Origin: Thermodesulfovibrio sp.
GTDB taxonomy: Bacteria; Nitrospirota; Thermodesulfovibrionia; Thermodesulfovibrionales; JdFR-85
DNA length: 10,737 nucleotides
Assembly: GCA_027016675.1 (NCBI GenBank)
Contig: JALUSH010000146.1
Span: 1-10,737 of the forward strand
Reading direction: 5' to 3'
The notes under the pieces were generated by a model. It did not search any database, was not told where the DNA came from, and was given only the letters and a program-made list of their open reading frames with translations. Numbering within the stretch: position 1 is the stretch's first letter; every line of letters begins with the position of its first letter. Made by a program: the position numbers and the translations under genes. Of this stretch, positions 1 to 6,670 are shown one piece after another.

Positions 1-1
1 T

Positions 2-856
2 TTTCTTCCGATAGCAGGGTTTATGTCTCTGAAGTACTTTGTCTTTACGGGTATTATCGAACCCATACACCCTGCAGCAATGATCCTCTTTGTTGCTATA
101 GTAGTGATTTCGTTGTTCATGAAAAAGGGATTTTGTGGCTGGGTCTGTCCTGTAGGTACTATTTCACAATATCTATGGATGGCTGGCAGGAAGTTATTTG
201 GCAGGAATTTTACAATCAAAAAAGAGATAGATATTCCCCTAAGGGCAATTAAGTACCTGATAATGGCCATCTTCCTGATCCTCATTGGTATTGCCATGAC
301 ACCGAATATGATGATTCTCTTTTTTATTACTGATTACTATAAGATAGTAGATGTAAAAACCATGCAGTTCTTCACCGAGATGTCCAGAACCACTTTGGTG
401 GTGCTTGCCGTAATAGTTTTACTGAGTCTGCTTTACAAGAATTTCTGGTGTAGATACCTCTGTCCTTACGGAGCACTGCTGGGCCTGGTGAGCATACTGA
501 GCCCTCTGAAGATCAAGAGAAATGAGGAAAATTGCCTGCATTGCAGAAGGTGTTCAGAAAACTGTCCATCCCTTATTGATGTGGAGAAAAAGACTACAAT
601 CTCATCACCTGAGTGTTATGGTTGTCTCACCTGTGTGAGTCATTGCCCTACGGAAGGCGCCCTCGGGGTTACAATGCGAACAAACAGATCCCGAATAGTT
701 GTGAAACCAGTCTTTTATATCATATCAATACTTATTGTATTTTATCTTTTCATAGGCATTGGAAAGTTTACAGGACACTGGGAATCGAAACTTCCCTATG
801 GCGAATATAAAAGACTCCTTACCCCTCAGGTGACAGATGAGTTAGAAGGGATGTGA
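2..856 (+). CDS. NapH/CcoG-like membrane polyferredoxin, 5'-truncated
   Basis: This is an integral membrane iron-sulfur protein that probably passes electrons between the quinone pool or other membrane carriers and a periplasmic or cytoplasmic partner. The frame is open to the left edge: seven codons precede the first Met at 23 and read like family sequence, so the true start lies outside the window. Numbering from that Met, CxxxCP motifs occur at C38/C42 (FCGWVCP) and C143/C147 (FWCRYLCP), each beside a hydrophobic helix. Two classical ferredoxin motifs follow: C171/C174/C177/C181 and C198/C201/C204/C208, enough for two [4Fe-4S] clusters. A last membrane helix lies near 228-246. The family covers NapH, CcoG and uncharacterised '4Fe-4S binding proteins', and the sequence does not separate them. 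The 3' end overlaps copD on the other strand by 38 bases, leaving no space for a terminator. Family confidence is high; the partner is unknown. Confidence 0.9.
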   Translation, partial: FLPIAGFMSLKYFVFTGIIEPIHPAAMILFVAIVVISLFMKKGFCGWVCPVGTISQYLWMAGRKLFGRNFTIKKEIDIPLRAIKYLIMAIFLILIGIAMTPNMMILFFITDYYKIVDVKTMQFFTEMSRTTLVVLAVIVLLSLLYKNFWCRYLCPYGALLGLVSILSPLKIKRNEENCLHCRRCSENCPSLIDVEKKTTISSPECYGCLTCVSHCPTEGALGVTMRTNRSRIVVKPVFYIISILIVFYLFIGIGKFTGHWESKLPYGEYKRLLTPQVTDELEGM

Positions 857-1769
857 TTAGCAAGGCTATCATTCCCAGGATTGCCTCAATGGTAATAAAC
901 CGGTAAAGATTCTCTTTCACCTTTAACAGACTGTTCCAATCTGCCTCGTCCTTTTTACCCAGGGCAGGTATGATAAAAAACTTGTTTATCCCCCCTATCA
1001 CAAATATCATAGAGACAATAACAGCCTTTACAATAAAGGTCTTCCCATAGGCTGTATCAACCAGTATGGAAAATCCTTTGATCCTTATAAAAGCAAGAGC
1101 AATACCTGTTAAACCTGCAAGATATACTGAACAGGTGGCAAGATTCGAAAATCTCTTCAACATACTCAGGAATATTTCCCACAGATCCCTGCCTCTGTCC
1201 CTCAGGAAAAAACCATAACAGAACCTGATGAAGAATATCCCTCCAATCCACAAAGAAATGGAAACTACATGTACTACATCAAAAAGAAAGGGAAGTGTCA
1301 GGTATCCCTTCTGTGCCTGATGGCTTGACATGCTGAGACTTGCCAGTAGAAAAACAGAAAGTATTACCCCTAAAAGAATACTCCACCTTCCTGGTCTCCT
1401 TATAATGATAAATGTAATAAAGAGCAGCAACGACAGAATTATAGTCCTTAATATCACAAGATTACCATACTTTGTTTTGGTTAAAAAGATGGGAATCACA
1501 GAAAAGGTCTCACTAAAGGGTGTTTCTGTCATGTAGGATACATGAAATACAAGGTGTACAAAATTGGCAAGGTATGTTAGAAGTGTTGAGATAAATATGT
1601 AGACAGATGATACCTCACCAAAGCACCTATCCTTTCCCTCGACCATACATATATCTGCTCCTGAAGGAGCCGTAACCACTGTCTTTGATATAAAGGCACC
1701 TGCAAGAAAAACCACACCTGTGAGGAAGAACCAGTATGCTGCAATCATTGATATGAAGGGAAATGTCAT
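819..1769 (-). CDS. copD: CopD-family copper-related membrane protein
   Basis: This is a 316-residue polytopic inner-membrane protein of the CopD family, which is associated with copper movement across the membrane together with periplasmic CopC. About eight hydrophobic segments are visible, the first near residues 5-28. Family hallmarks are H150 at the end of a helix, the D164-V-V-H167 pair followed by W174 and G176-G177, and the T239-x-YG segment with K243 and K248. The start ATG at 1769 lies two bases after the copC stop and has only a weak Shine-Dalgarno, so translation is probably coupled to copC. The 3' end overlaps the convergent polyferredoxin gene. The residues 30-60 loop holds two Cys (C41, C49) that might form a periplasmic disulfide or bind metal; this is inference. 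Whether it imports copper for an enzyme or protects against it cannot be told from sequence. Confidence 0.88.
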   Translation of the reverse strand: MTFPFISMIAAYWFFLTGVVFLAGAFISKTVVTAPSGADICMVEGKDRCFGEVSSVYIFISTLLTYLANFVHLVFHVSYMTETPFSETFSVIPIFLTKTKYGNLVILRTIILSLLLFITFIIIRRPGRWSILLGVILSVFLLASLSMSSHQAQKGYLTLPFLFDVVHVVSISLWIGGIFFIRFCYGFFLRDRGRDLWEIFLSMLKRFSNLATCSVYLAGLTGIALAFIRIKGFSILVDTAYGKTFIVKAVIVSMIFVIGGINKFFIIPALGKKDEADWNSLLKVKENLYRFITIEAILGMIALLITSLLTHLSPEG

Positions 1770-1771
1770 GC

Positions 1772-2128
1772 CTATTTGATTGTAAACCTGAACTCCTTGT
1801 TTTGTTTGTGCCCATCAATGCTTACACATTTCCATTTTACTGTATAAACACCAGGGGGGAGGTTCTTTTCTAATTCCACTTCCATTGTGGTATCATTATC
1901 ACTAAATGTTGTCTTCTTAGAAACCCTGTTCCCCTTTTCATCATACACCTCGATCTTAGAAAATGCTGGCTCCACAGAACCAAGGAATGTTATGGAGACC
2001 TTTCCAGGTGATGTGTTTAATACTGAGTCAGGTTCAGGACTACTCTGCAACATACGGATATGAGCATTTACTATAAGGGGTAACCCTATCATGAAAAGCA
2101 TAATCACGTATAAAAAAACCTTCTTCAT
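1772..2128 (-). CDS. copC: CopC periplasmic copper-binding protein
   Basis: This is a 118-residue CopC-family beta-barrel protein that binds copper in the periplasm and is thought to work with CopD. A signal peptide covers residues 1-22 (MKK start, hydrophobic core, V-N-A), so the mature protein begins with His23. In CopC the amino-terminal His with a later Asp and His form the Cu(II) site. Here D105 and H107 (motif S-I-D-G-H) become D83 and H85 in mature numbering, the same positions I recall for the Pseudomonas fluorescens Cu(II) site. There is no Met-rich Cu(I) loop; only one Met lies near the N-terminus, so this looks like a Cu(II)-only type. The body carries the usual P-x-x-G-x-YTV-x-W segment at 91-99. 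The start is backed by an AGGAGG placed upstream of ATG 2128. It is the middle gene of the 929-residue protein-copC-copD unit. Confidence 0.93.
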   Translation of the reverse strand: MKKVFLYVIMLFMIGLPLIVNAHIRMLQSSPEPDSVLNTSPGKVSITFLGSVEPAFSKIEVYDEKGNRVSKKTTFSDNDTTMEVELEKNLPPGVYTVKWKCVSIDGHKQNKEFRFTIK

Positions 2129-2167
2129 TCCTACCTCCTCTTTGTCGATATCTTTTATTTTAGCATA

Positions 2168-2181
2168 CCTGAATTTTCAGG
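2168..2181 (-). repeat. small inverted repeat between the fusion gene and copC
   Basis: A CCTGAA/TTCAGG inverted repeat separated by two T residues lies in the 77-base gap between the fusion-protein stop and copC. On the transcribed strand no U-run follows, so it is not a normal intrinsic terminator. It could be an mRNA-processing or stabilising hairpin or a short operator. Its role is unknown. Confidence 0.35.
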
Positions 2182-2205
2182 ATACGATACTAAAGAACTT
2201 TTCAA

Positions 2206-4995
2206 TCAATGTACATGTCTTCCATTCATTGGAAGCCCTATCATATAAAATGTGATTGAAACCGTCATCACAGCATAAAGTGTCATTACAAAGACGGTCT
2301 TGAGAAGCCCCTGGGTCGAAATATGAAGCCTTTTCATTACCCTACAGAGTAGATACAGCGTAAAGACAAACCCTGTAATTACCGTTACTATCTGCAGGAA
2401 AAACATCAGTGAACCACCAAGTAATGGCAATGGATTCCAATTCATGAAGCCCGTATCAAAAACACCTGCTTTCTGAAGAAGCCTTACAGTAGCGGGAACT
2501 GCAACGGGACCTTCCACAAAAAGATGACGCAGATTATGGGCAAGGTGTAGCCCTATGCCAAGGGGAATAAAGGTAAAAGCAAAGTTTTTTAACAGAACCC
2601 CTGGAGTGAGTTCGTCTCTGTCCATCCATTTTGAAAGTCCATAGCAGGCAAAAAGAAACACCACTGCTGGTAGTGAAATAACAACAAGGTATGTTATTCC
2701 TGATACAATACCCTGGGGAGCTGCAGTGATACTACTGACAAGCTTCTGAATCGCAGACAGTGAAGAGGTCATTGCCAGTGTTTCATAAAGTACTATTCCA
2801 AAAAGCAGTAGCGATGCAATGGCTTCAATAGATGACCTCCTCAACCCCTCATAAATATCCCTGCCCATCCCCCTTAACTTGAGTCTTAGATTACCACTTG
2901 GACATGCAGGTATACATTTCATGCAGTAATTGCAATACAGATTACTATCCATATTGTAGGGGTCTTCCAACATTGGACACTCTCTGGAACAGGTTTTTTC
3001 CCTATGATTAATACAAACCCTATCTCTGGAAGGTTGTACCCTGAAAGGAGATACAAGGCTGTACAGACCGATTACAGCTCCAATCGGACAGAGATATCTA
3101 CAGAAGGTTCTTCTCTTATAAATTACACTTGTCAGCACAGCAGCAATCAAAATCCCTATGATCAGAAGTGATGTGGCAAAGGGTTTATTGTAAAGTGAAA
3201 AATGGGCGTATGCAAAGGTCAGGGCCACAAAGGCCAGTATCTGGAATCCCATGTTCTGAAGCCATCTGGGGAGTGTCTTTTTAAAGGAGATCAGTCTCTG
3301 AGCAATATCTCCTGCAAAGGCAAAGGGACATATCATACACCACAACCGTCCCACAAAGATAAAACTGAAGATTATCAGGCTCCACCACAATGTCCATGTA
3401 TAAACAGTGGCAATGTTTCTCCTTCCATCCTGGACATCAAGTATTCCTGCAACTACAATTACGATAAATACCAGAAATACTGGTATTGTAAAAATCATCC
3501 TGTAATAGGGAGATATCAAAAATCTTCTCAGGCTCTTGAACCTGAAAAGATCTATCTCTACAGGGCTGGCTATATCAGTAACTTTGTCTCCATTCATACG
3601 GACAAACATGAATGCCATGCCAAACAGCCCTATCAGTATTGTAAAAAGGTTTATATACTGAGTAAGTACAGAGCGATTCTTAATATCTTTTACTGTACGC
3701 TGGGCATAATGAAAGTGGGTATCATTGCGGGAAGGATCAAATCCAGAAACATAACTGGCAAAGACTGGTGACACAGTTCTGCCAAATATGTCTGTTTTTG
3801 GTGCCGACGCAATCCTGAGAGTGGTTTCAGCACTTGCCCATACATCAGCATGTTCCTTGTTATTCTTTGAGTGATCATGATTTTTATGGGCATCATCAAG
3901 GGTAAAGATTCCATAATGTTCAAGGGTATTACCCACAAGGACAAGCATATTATAGGCCCTGCCCTCCTGAAAATCTATATCATCCCTGTCACCAGTGCGC
4001 AATGGGAAGGCAAACTCATATGTGTAGAGATTGTCCTGTCTGGAGGAGGCAGCTATTATATCGTCCTTCTTATCTTTCTCAAGAAAATAGGTCTTGTCCT
4101 TTCTCTGCATGAAATGTCTGTCTGTAATCTCTCCATTAGACTTCATCACCTTTGCATCCTTGTATGACCAGAGCATACCAAGGTTTGGATTATCCTTGAA
4201 CAGAAGTCCAATCCAGTAAGGCGAGTCTGTTTTTACAGCAAAGTATATGTTTCTTTCATCAATCTGCGACCACACCTCCACATGGTAGAAGGGCTTTTTG
4301 TGAGCTTCTGAAGGCTTATGGGGCCTGTACTGTCCTATATAAAAATATCTATGACCTGTCTCTTTCCATTCTTTCTCATCTATGATCCCATCGATCTTTA
4401 CTGCATTTCCGGTTTTTCTTGCAATAAAGTTTGTATTGTTTGAGATGAATAGATCAGACCCTGACGAGCCTGCAACACTGAAATCAGAAGGATTGTATCT
4501 TGCAAGCAATTGTCCTGGTGCTGCACCGCAACCATTCGCAAGAAATATCTCACCTGTTTTAGCATCCACATCAAGTATTAAGTGATCAACAATAAAATTC
4601 ACAGGCCCAAGATGATACTTGCCATTATAGTTACGGAGTCTGTCCAGTGATTCAAATTGATAGATAATCCTTCCGTGAACATACTCAAGTTTTCTGAAAC
4701 GGAACTTGCTTTTAAAAGCGGGAATCCGTTCTCTTACAAACCTTTCAACCATCATCCTTGCTGTTTGAGGAGATACTTTTATATCAGAGGTAGGAATAAC
4801 GAGTTGCCCCGTATCTGTAAAATAGGCTGTACCCTTTTTGCCTGGAACTACTCTATCAGCTAACCTTTCAGGATTATCATTGATAATAAGATCTATCCCT
4901 CCACAGGCATACGCAATACCTGAAAAGAAAATCACAAAAAAGATCACTTTTACGGCAATCAACCTGCCTTTCAAGCAATATCTTCCTTTCATCAA
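2206..4995 (-). CDS. PepSY/heme-domain/NosR-like Fe-S membrane fusion protein
   Basis: This is a 929-residue protein with a periplasmic half and a membrane half, probably a transmembrane electron-transfer protein. Residues 1-30 are a signal peptide ending A-Y-A before C31-G-G. Residues about 70-155 look PepSY-like. Residues about 196-395 begin with KIDGIIDEKEW, typical of ethylbenzene-dehydrogenase-type heme domains, and hold a His cluster at H370/H373/H375/H382. Membrane helices start near 445. The NosR-like module has C553/C556 (LWCMICP), C632/C636 (FCRYLCP) and ferredoxin-type Cys at 661, 669, 673, 688, 691, 694 and 698. The tail, about 720-929, is several helices with H817/H820/H824 in one segment, possible heme ligands. 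The NosR flavin domain is not seen. The start is uncertain: TTG at 4995 sits 8 bases after AGGA, while ATG at 4992 sits 11 bases after it. It leads copC and copD. The domain calls are by eye; the function is unknown. Confidence 0.82.
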   Translation of the reverse strand: MMKGRYCLKGRLIAVKVIFFVIFFSGIAYACGGIDLIINDNPERLADRVVPGKKGTAYFTDTGQLVIPTSDIKVSPQTARMMVERFVRERIPAFKSKFRFRKLEYVHGRIIYQFESLDRLRNYNGKYHLGPVNFIVDHLILDVDAKTGEIFLANGCGAAPGQLLARYNPSDFSVAGSSGSDLFISNNTNFIARKTGNAVKIDGIIDEKEWKETGHRYFYIGQYRPHKPSEAHKKPFYHVEVWSQIDERNIYFAVKTDSPYWIGLLFKDNPNLGMLWSYKDAKVMKSNGEITDRHFMQRKDKTYFLEKDKKDDIIAASSRQDNLYTYEFAFPLRTGDRDDIDFQEGRAYNMLVLVGNTLEHYGIFTLDDAHKNHDHSKNNKEHADVWASAETTLRIASAPKTDIFGRTVSPVFASYVSGFDPSRNDTHFHYAQRTVKDIKNRSVLTQYINLFTILIGLFGMAFMFVRMNGDKVTDIASPVEIDLFRFKSLRRFLISPYYRMIFTIPVFLVFIVIVVAGILDVQDGRRNIATVYTWTLWWSLIIFSFIFVGRLWCMICPFAFAGDIAQRLISFKKTLPRWLQNMGFQILAFVALTFAYAHFSLYNKPFATSLLIIGILIAAVLTSVIYKRRTFCRYLCPIGAVIGLYSLVSPFRVQPSRDRVCINHREKTCSRECPMLEDPYNMDSNLYCNYCMKCIPACPSGNLRLKLRGMGRDIYEGLRRSSIEAIASLLLFGIVLYETLAMTSSLSAIQKLVSSITAAPQGIVSGITYLVVISLPAVVFLFACYGLSKWMDRDELTPGVLLKNFAFTFIPLGIGLHLAHNLRHLFVEGPVAVPATVRLLQKAGVFDTGFMNWNPLPLLGGSLMFFLQIVTVITGFVFTLYLLCRVMKRLHISTQGLLKTVFVMTLYAVMTVSITFYMIGLPMNGRHVH

Positions 4996-5141
4996 AAATA
5001 TTGTCCTGCCCTTTTCACAACTAAATCTTAGTAAAAAAATATGAACAAATTATGAAGACACATCATATCCCCTGAATAAATAAACACTTCCCCTGCAAAT
5101 AGCAAAAGGACATTATTTATACTTTCTAAAGAGATAACTCC

Positions 5142-5170
5142 TTGACATTTTACGCAAAAAAACCTATGAT
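5142..5170 (+). promoter_or_regulatory. sigma70-type promoter of the ferritin-like/fumarase operon
   Basis: TTGACA (5142-5147) and TATGAT (5165-5170) are separated by exactly 17 bases, giving a perfect -35 and a five-of-six -10. Transcription would start near 5177, leaving a leader of about 145 bases before the start codon at 5323. The next two genes are 10 and 6 bases apart and have no visible promoter of their own, so this is probably the promoter of all three. Confidence 0.75.
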
Positions 5171-5246
5171 GTAGATATAGAAGGCTTTGTTTGTATCAGT
5201 TTTTTATGGCGAGAGGATATTCTTGATTTTATTAAATAGTAGGTTT

Positions 5247-5282
5247 ATGAATTCTGAAATAATCACACAACAAAGGCCCTGA
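5247..5282 (+). other. possible 11-codon upstream ORF in the leader
   Basis: ATG 5247 opens an 11-codon frame (MNSEIITQQRP) that stops with TGA at 5280-5282, inside the left arm of the leader hairpin. A weak AGTAGG lies a few bases upstream. It may be chance, as short frames are common in leaders; the position of the stop is the only reason to list it. Confidence 0.2.
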
Positions 5283-5307
5283 GAGACAAAGTGTCTTCTC
5301 TCAGGCC
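5275..5307 (+). promoter_or_regulatory. strong leader hairpin before the ferritin-like gene
   Basis: The arms GGCC-c-TGAGAGA and TCTCTCA-GGCC pair over 11 bp with one bulged C and a 10-base loop. The hairpin ends at 5307, six bases before the GGAGGG ribosome site at 5313-5318, and the start codon follows at 5323. No T-run follows it, so it is not an intrinsic terminator. It does not hide the ribosome site directly. It could stabilise the mRNA, bind a protein, or modulate initiation by stacking close to the ribosome site. Confidence 0.6.
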
Positions 5308-5322
5308 GCTCTGGAGGGTAAT

Positions 5323-5808
5323 ATGTTAATAGGCAAGGAATCATTGTTAGAGGCCCTTTCTGAGGCACTCTCCATGGAAAAGGGCACAAAGGAATTTTAT
5401 GACTATGCATCTCATAAGGCACTCTCTGATAAGACACGAGAGAGCTTTGAAAAACTGCGAGACTGGGAAGACAGCCATATGCACTATCTGCTGTATTTGT
5501 ATCAGGCACTGTCAGATGATAGGGATATGATCACCTATGAGGAGTATCTTGAAAAACTACCTGCCTATGAAATCGAATCAGGCATATCAATCAAGACAGC
5601 AAAGGAACTCTTTGAGAAAAGAGACTTCATTGATGACACCGAGTCAATAAGGCTTGCACTTGAGATCGAAGGCAAGGCATTTAATCTCTACAGGGAATTC
5701 TCACAAAAGGCTACAGATAACAATGCAAAAGTTGTCTTTCAGCATATGAAAGAGCAGGAGGCCAAGCACATCAATGAGTTGAAAAACCTGAAGATGATGG
5801 TAGGATAA
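5323..5808 (+). CDS. rubrerythrin-like di-iron (ferritin-fold) protein
   Basis: This 161-residue protein is a four-helix ferritin-like di-iron protein, related to the diiron domain of rubrerythrin, which in anaerobes commonly reduces peroxide or handles iron. The ligand pattern is complete. E19 is in helix 1 (EKGTKEFY) and E49-x-x-H52 in helix 2. E116 (EGKAFNLY) mirrors helix 1, and E146-x-x-H149 lies in helix 4. There is no C-terminal rubredoxin domain, so it would need an outside electron donor. There is no signal peptide, so it is cytoplasmic. The GGAGGG ribosome site five bases before ATG 5323 supports the start. It is the first gene of an operon followed 10 bases later by an iron-sulfur fumarase subunit; protection of that cluster from oxidants is a plausible link but is inference. 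Peroxidase, oxidase and iron storage roles cannot be told apart here. Confidence 0.85.
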   Translation: MLIGKESLLEALSEALSMEKGTKEFYDYASHKALSDKTRESFEKLRDWEDSHMHYLLYLYQALSDDRDMITYEEYLEKLPAYEIESGISIKTAKELFEKRDFIDDTESIRLALEIEGKAFNLYREFSQKATDNNAKVVFQHMKEQEAKHINELKNLKMMVG

Positions 5809-5818
5809 GGGAGGCTTT

Positions 5819-6664
5819 ATGTTGAAACTTAAACACGGTATTGTGGAGCTTTACAAAAAAGTAGCCACTTCGATTCCTCCTGATGTGGAAGAGGCCATTG
5901 AAGGTGCCTATGAAACAGAACCTGAAGGGAAAGGGAAAGAAATCCTCAGAAGCATATTGACTGATATTAAAAGGTCAAGAAAAGAGATGGGGCCTGTGTG
6001 TCAGGATACAGGAATTCCCACATTTGTTGTAAAGATCCCCCAGTCCATTGATCAAAAAAAGGTAAAGGAAATAATCCTTGAAGCAACCAGGGAAGCTACC
6101 AAATCCATTCCTCTAAAGGCAAACGCCGTTGATATTATCACAAACGAGAATTCTGGCGACAATACAGGCAGATACTTTCCTGTTGTATATATTGAGGAAA
6201 GTGAAAACAACCTCCTTACTGTAGACCTTTTGTTCAAGGGATATGAATGTGAAGAATTAAGTCAAACCTATAGACTCCCTGATGCTGATATTGGTGCGGA
6301 AAGAAATCTTGAAGGTGTCAAAAAGGCTGTCCTGGATGCAGTCAAAAAAGCAGGTGGAAAGGGTTGTCCACCCTACAGTATTGGTGTGGGGATCGGCGCA
6401 AGCAGGGATCAGGTGGTTGTGCTTTCTACCAAACAGCTATTTAGACGCTGCTATGAAATACATCCTCACCGAACAATAGCACAACTTGAGATGGAACTTT
6501 TTGAGGAGATCAATGCCCTTGGAATAGGTCCCTTGGGAGAGGGTGGAAAAACAACTGCCATAAACGTAAGTATTGATTTTGCCCATCGCCATCACGATAC
6601 ATTCCTTGTAGATGTATCCATAAGCTGCTGGGCAAACAGGAGGGGAAAACTTATCTGGGGGTAG
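5819..6664 (+). CDS. class I fumarate hydratase alpha-type subunit, orphan
   Basis: This 281-residue protein matches the alpha subunit (N-terminal domain) of iron-sulfur fumarases, which reversibly hydrate fumarate to malate; the family also includes L-tartrate dehydratase. The three cluster cysteines are present: C61 in VCQDTG, C183 in KGCPP and C270 in SCWANRRG. D63 of the QDTG motif and NSGDN at 111-115 are also kept. Two family motifs differ: the usual KGGGxE reads K140-G-Y-E-C-E145, and the usual GIGG is GIGA at 191-194. Length is normal for an alpha subunit. The beta subunit, which usually follows and is needed for the hydratase, is not in the window; the next gene, six bases on, is an SDR protein. 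The GGGAGG ribosome site four bases before ATG 5819 supports the start. It may pair with a distant beta gene, act on another substrate, or be a diverged paralogue. Confidence 0.85.
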   Translation: MLKLKHGIVELYKKVATSIPPDVEEAIEGAYETEPEGKGKEILRSILTDIKRSRKEMGPVCQDTGIPTFVVKIPQSIDQKKVKEIILEATREATKSIPLKANAVDIITNENSGDNTGRYFPVVYIEESENNLLTVDLLFKGYECEELSQTYRLPDADIGAERNLEGVKKAVLDAVKKAGGKGCPPYSIGVGIGASRDQVVVLSTKQLFRRCYEIHPHRTIAQLEMELFEEINALGIGPLGEGGKTTAINVSIDFAHRHHDTFLVDVSISCWANRRGKLIWG

Positions 6665-6670
6665 TTTCTT

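Larger units (their letters stand above)
4996..5322. other. divergent intergenic region
   Basis: These 327 bases separate the leftward fusion gene from the rightward ferritin-like gene and hold control elements rather than a protein gene. A rightward promoter (5142-5170), a short upstream ORF and a strong hairpin (5275-5307) are listed separately. The leftward promoter is not clear. A TATGAT on the minus strand, near forward 5064-5069, lacks a good -35 partner, and a TTCATA/TACTAA pair 17 bases apart is weak. No convincing Fur, FNR or CueR-type palindrome was found. Confidence 0.6.

Noticed and set aside
3202..3771. A 189-codon forward frame opposite the fusion gene.
   Set aside because: It is antisense to a well-supported long gene, has no ribosome site or recognisable domain, and its composition is that of a shadow frame.
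5275..5307. The leader hairpin as an intrinsic terminator.
   Set aside because: No T-run follows; a ribosome site follows instead.
5204..5509. A 101-codon leftward frame across the leader and start of the ferritin-like gene.
   Set aside because: It covers the promoter leader and hairpin and is antisense to a gene with complete di-iron ligands; no family is recognised.
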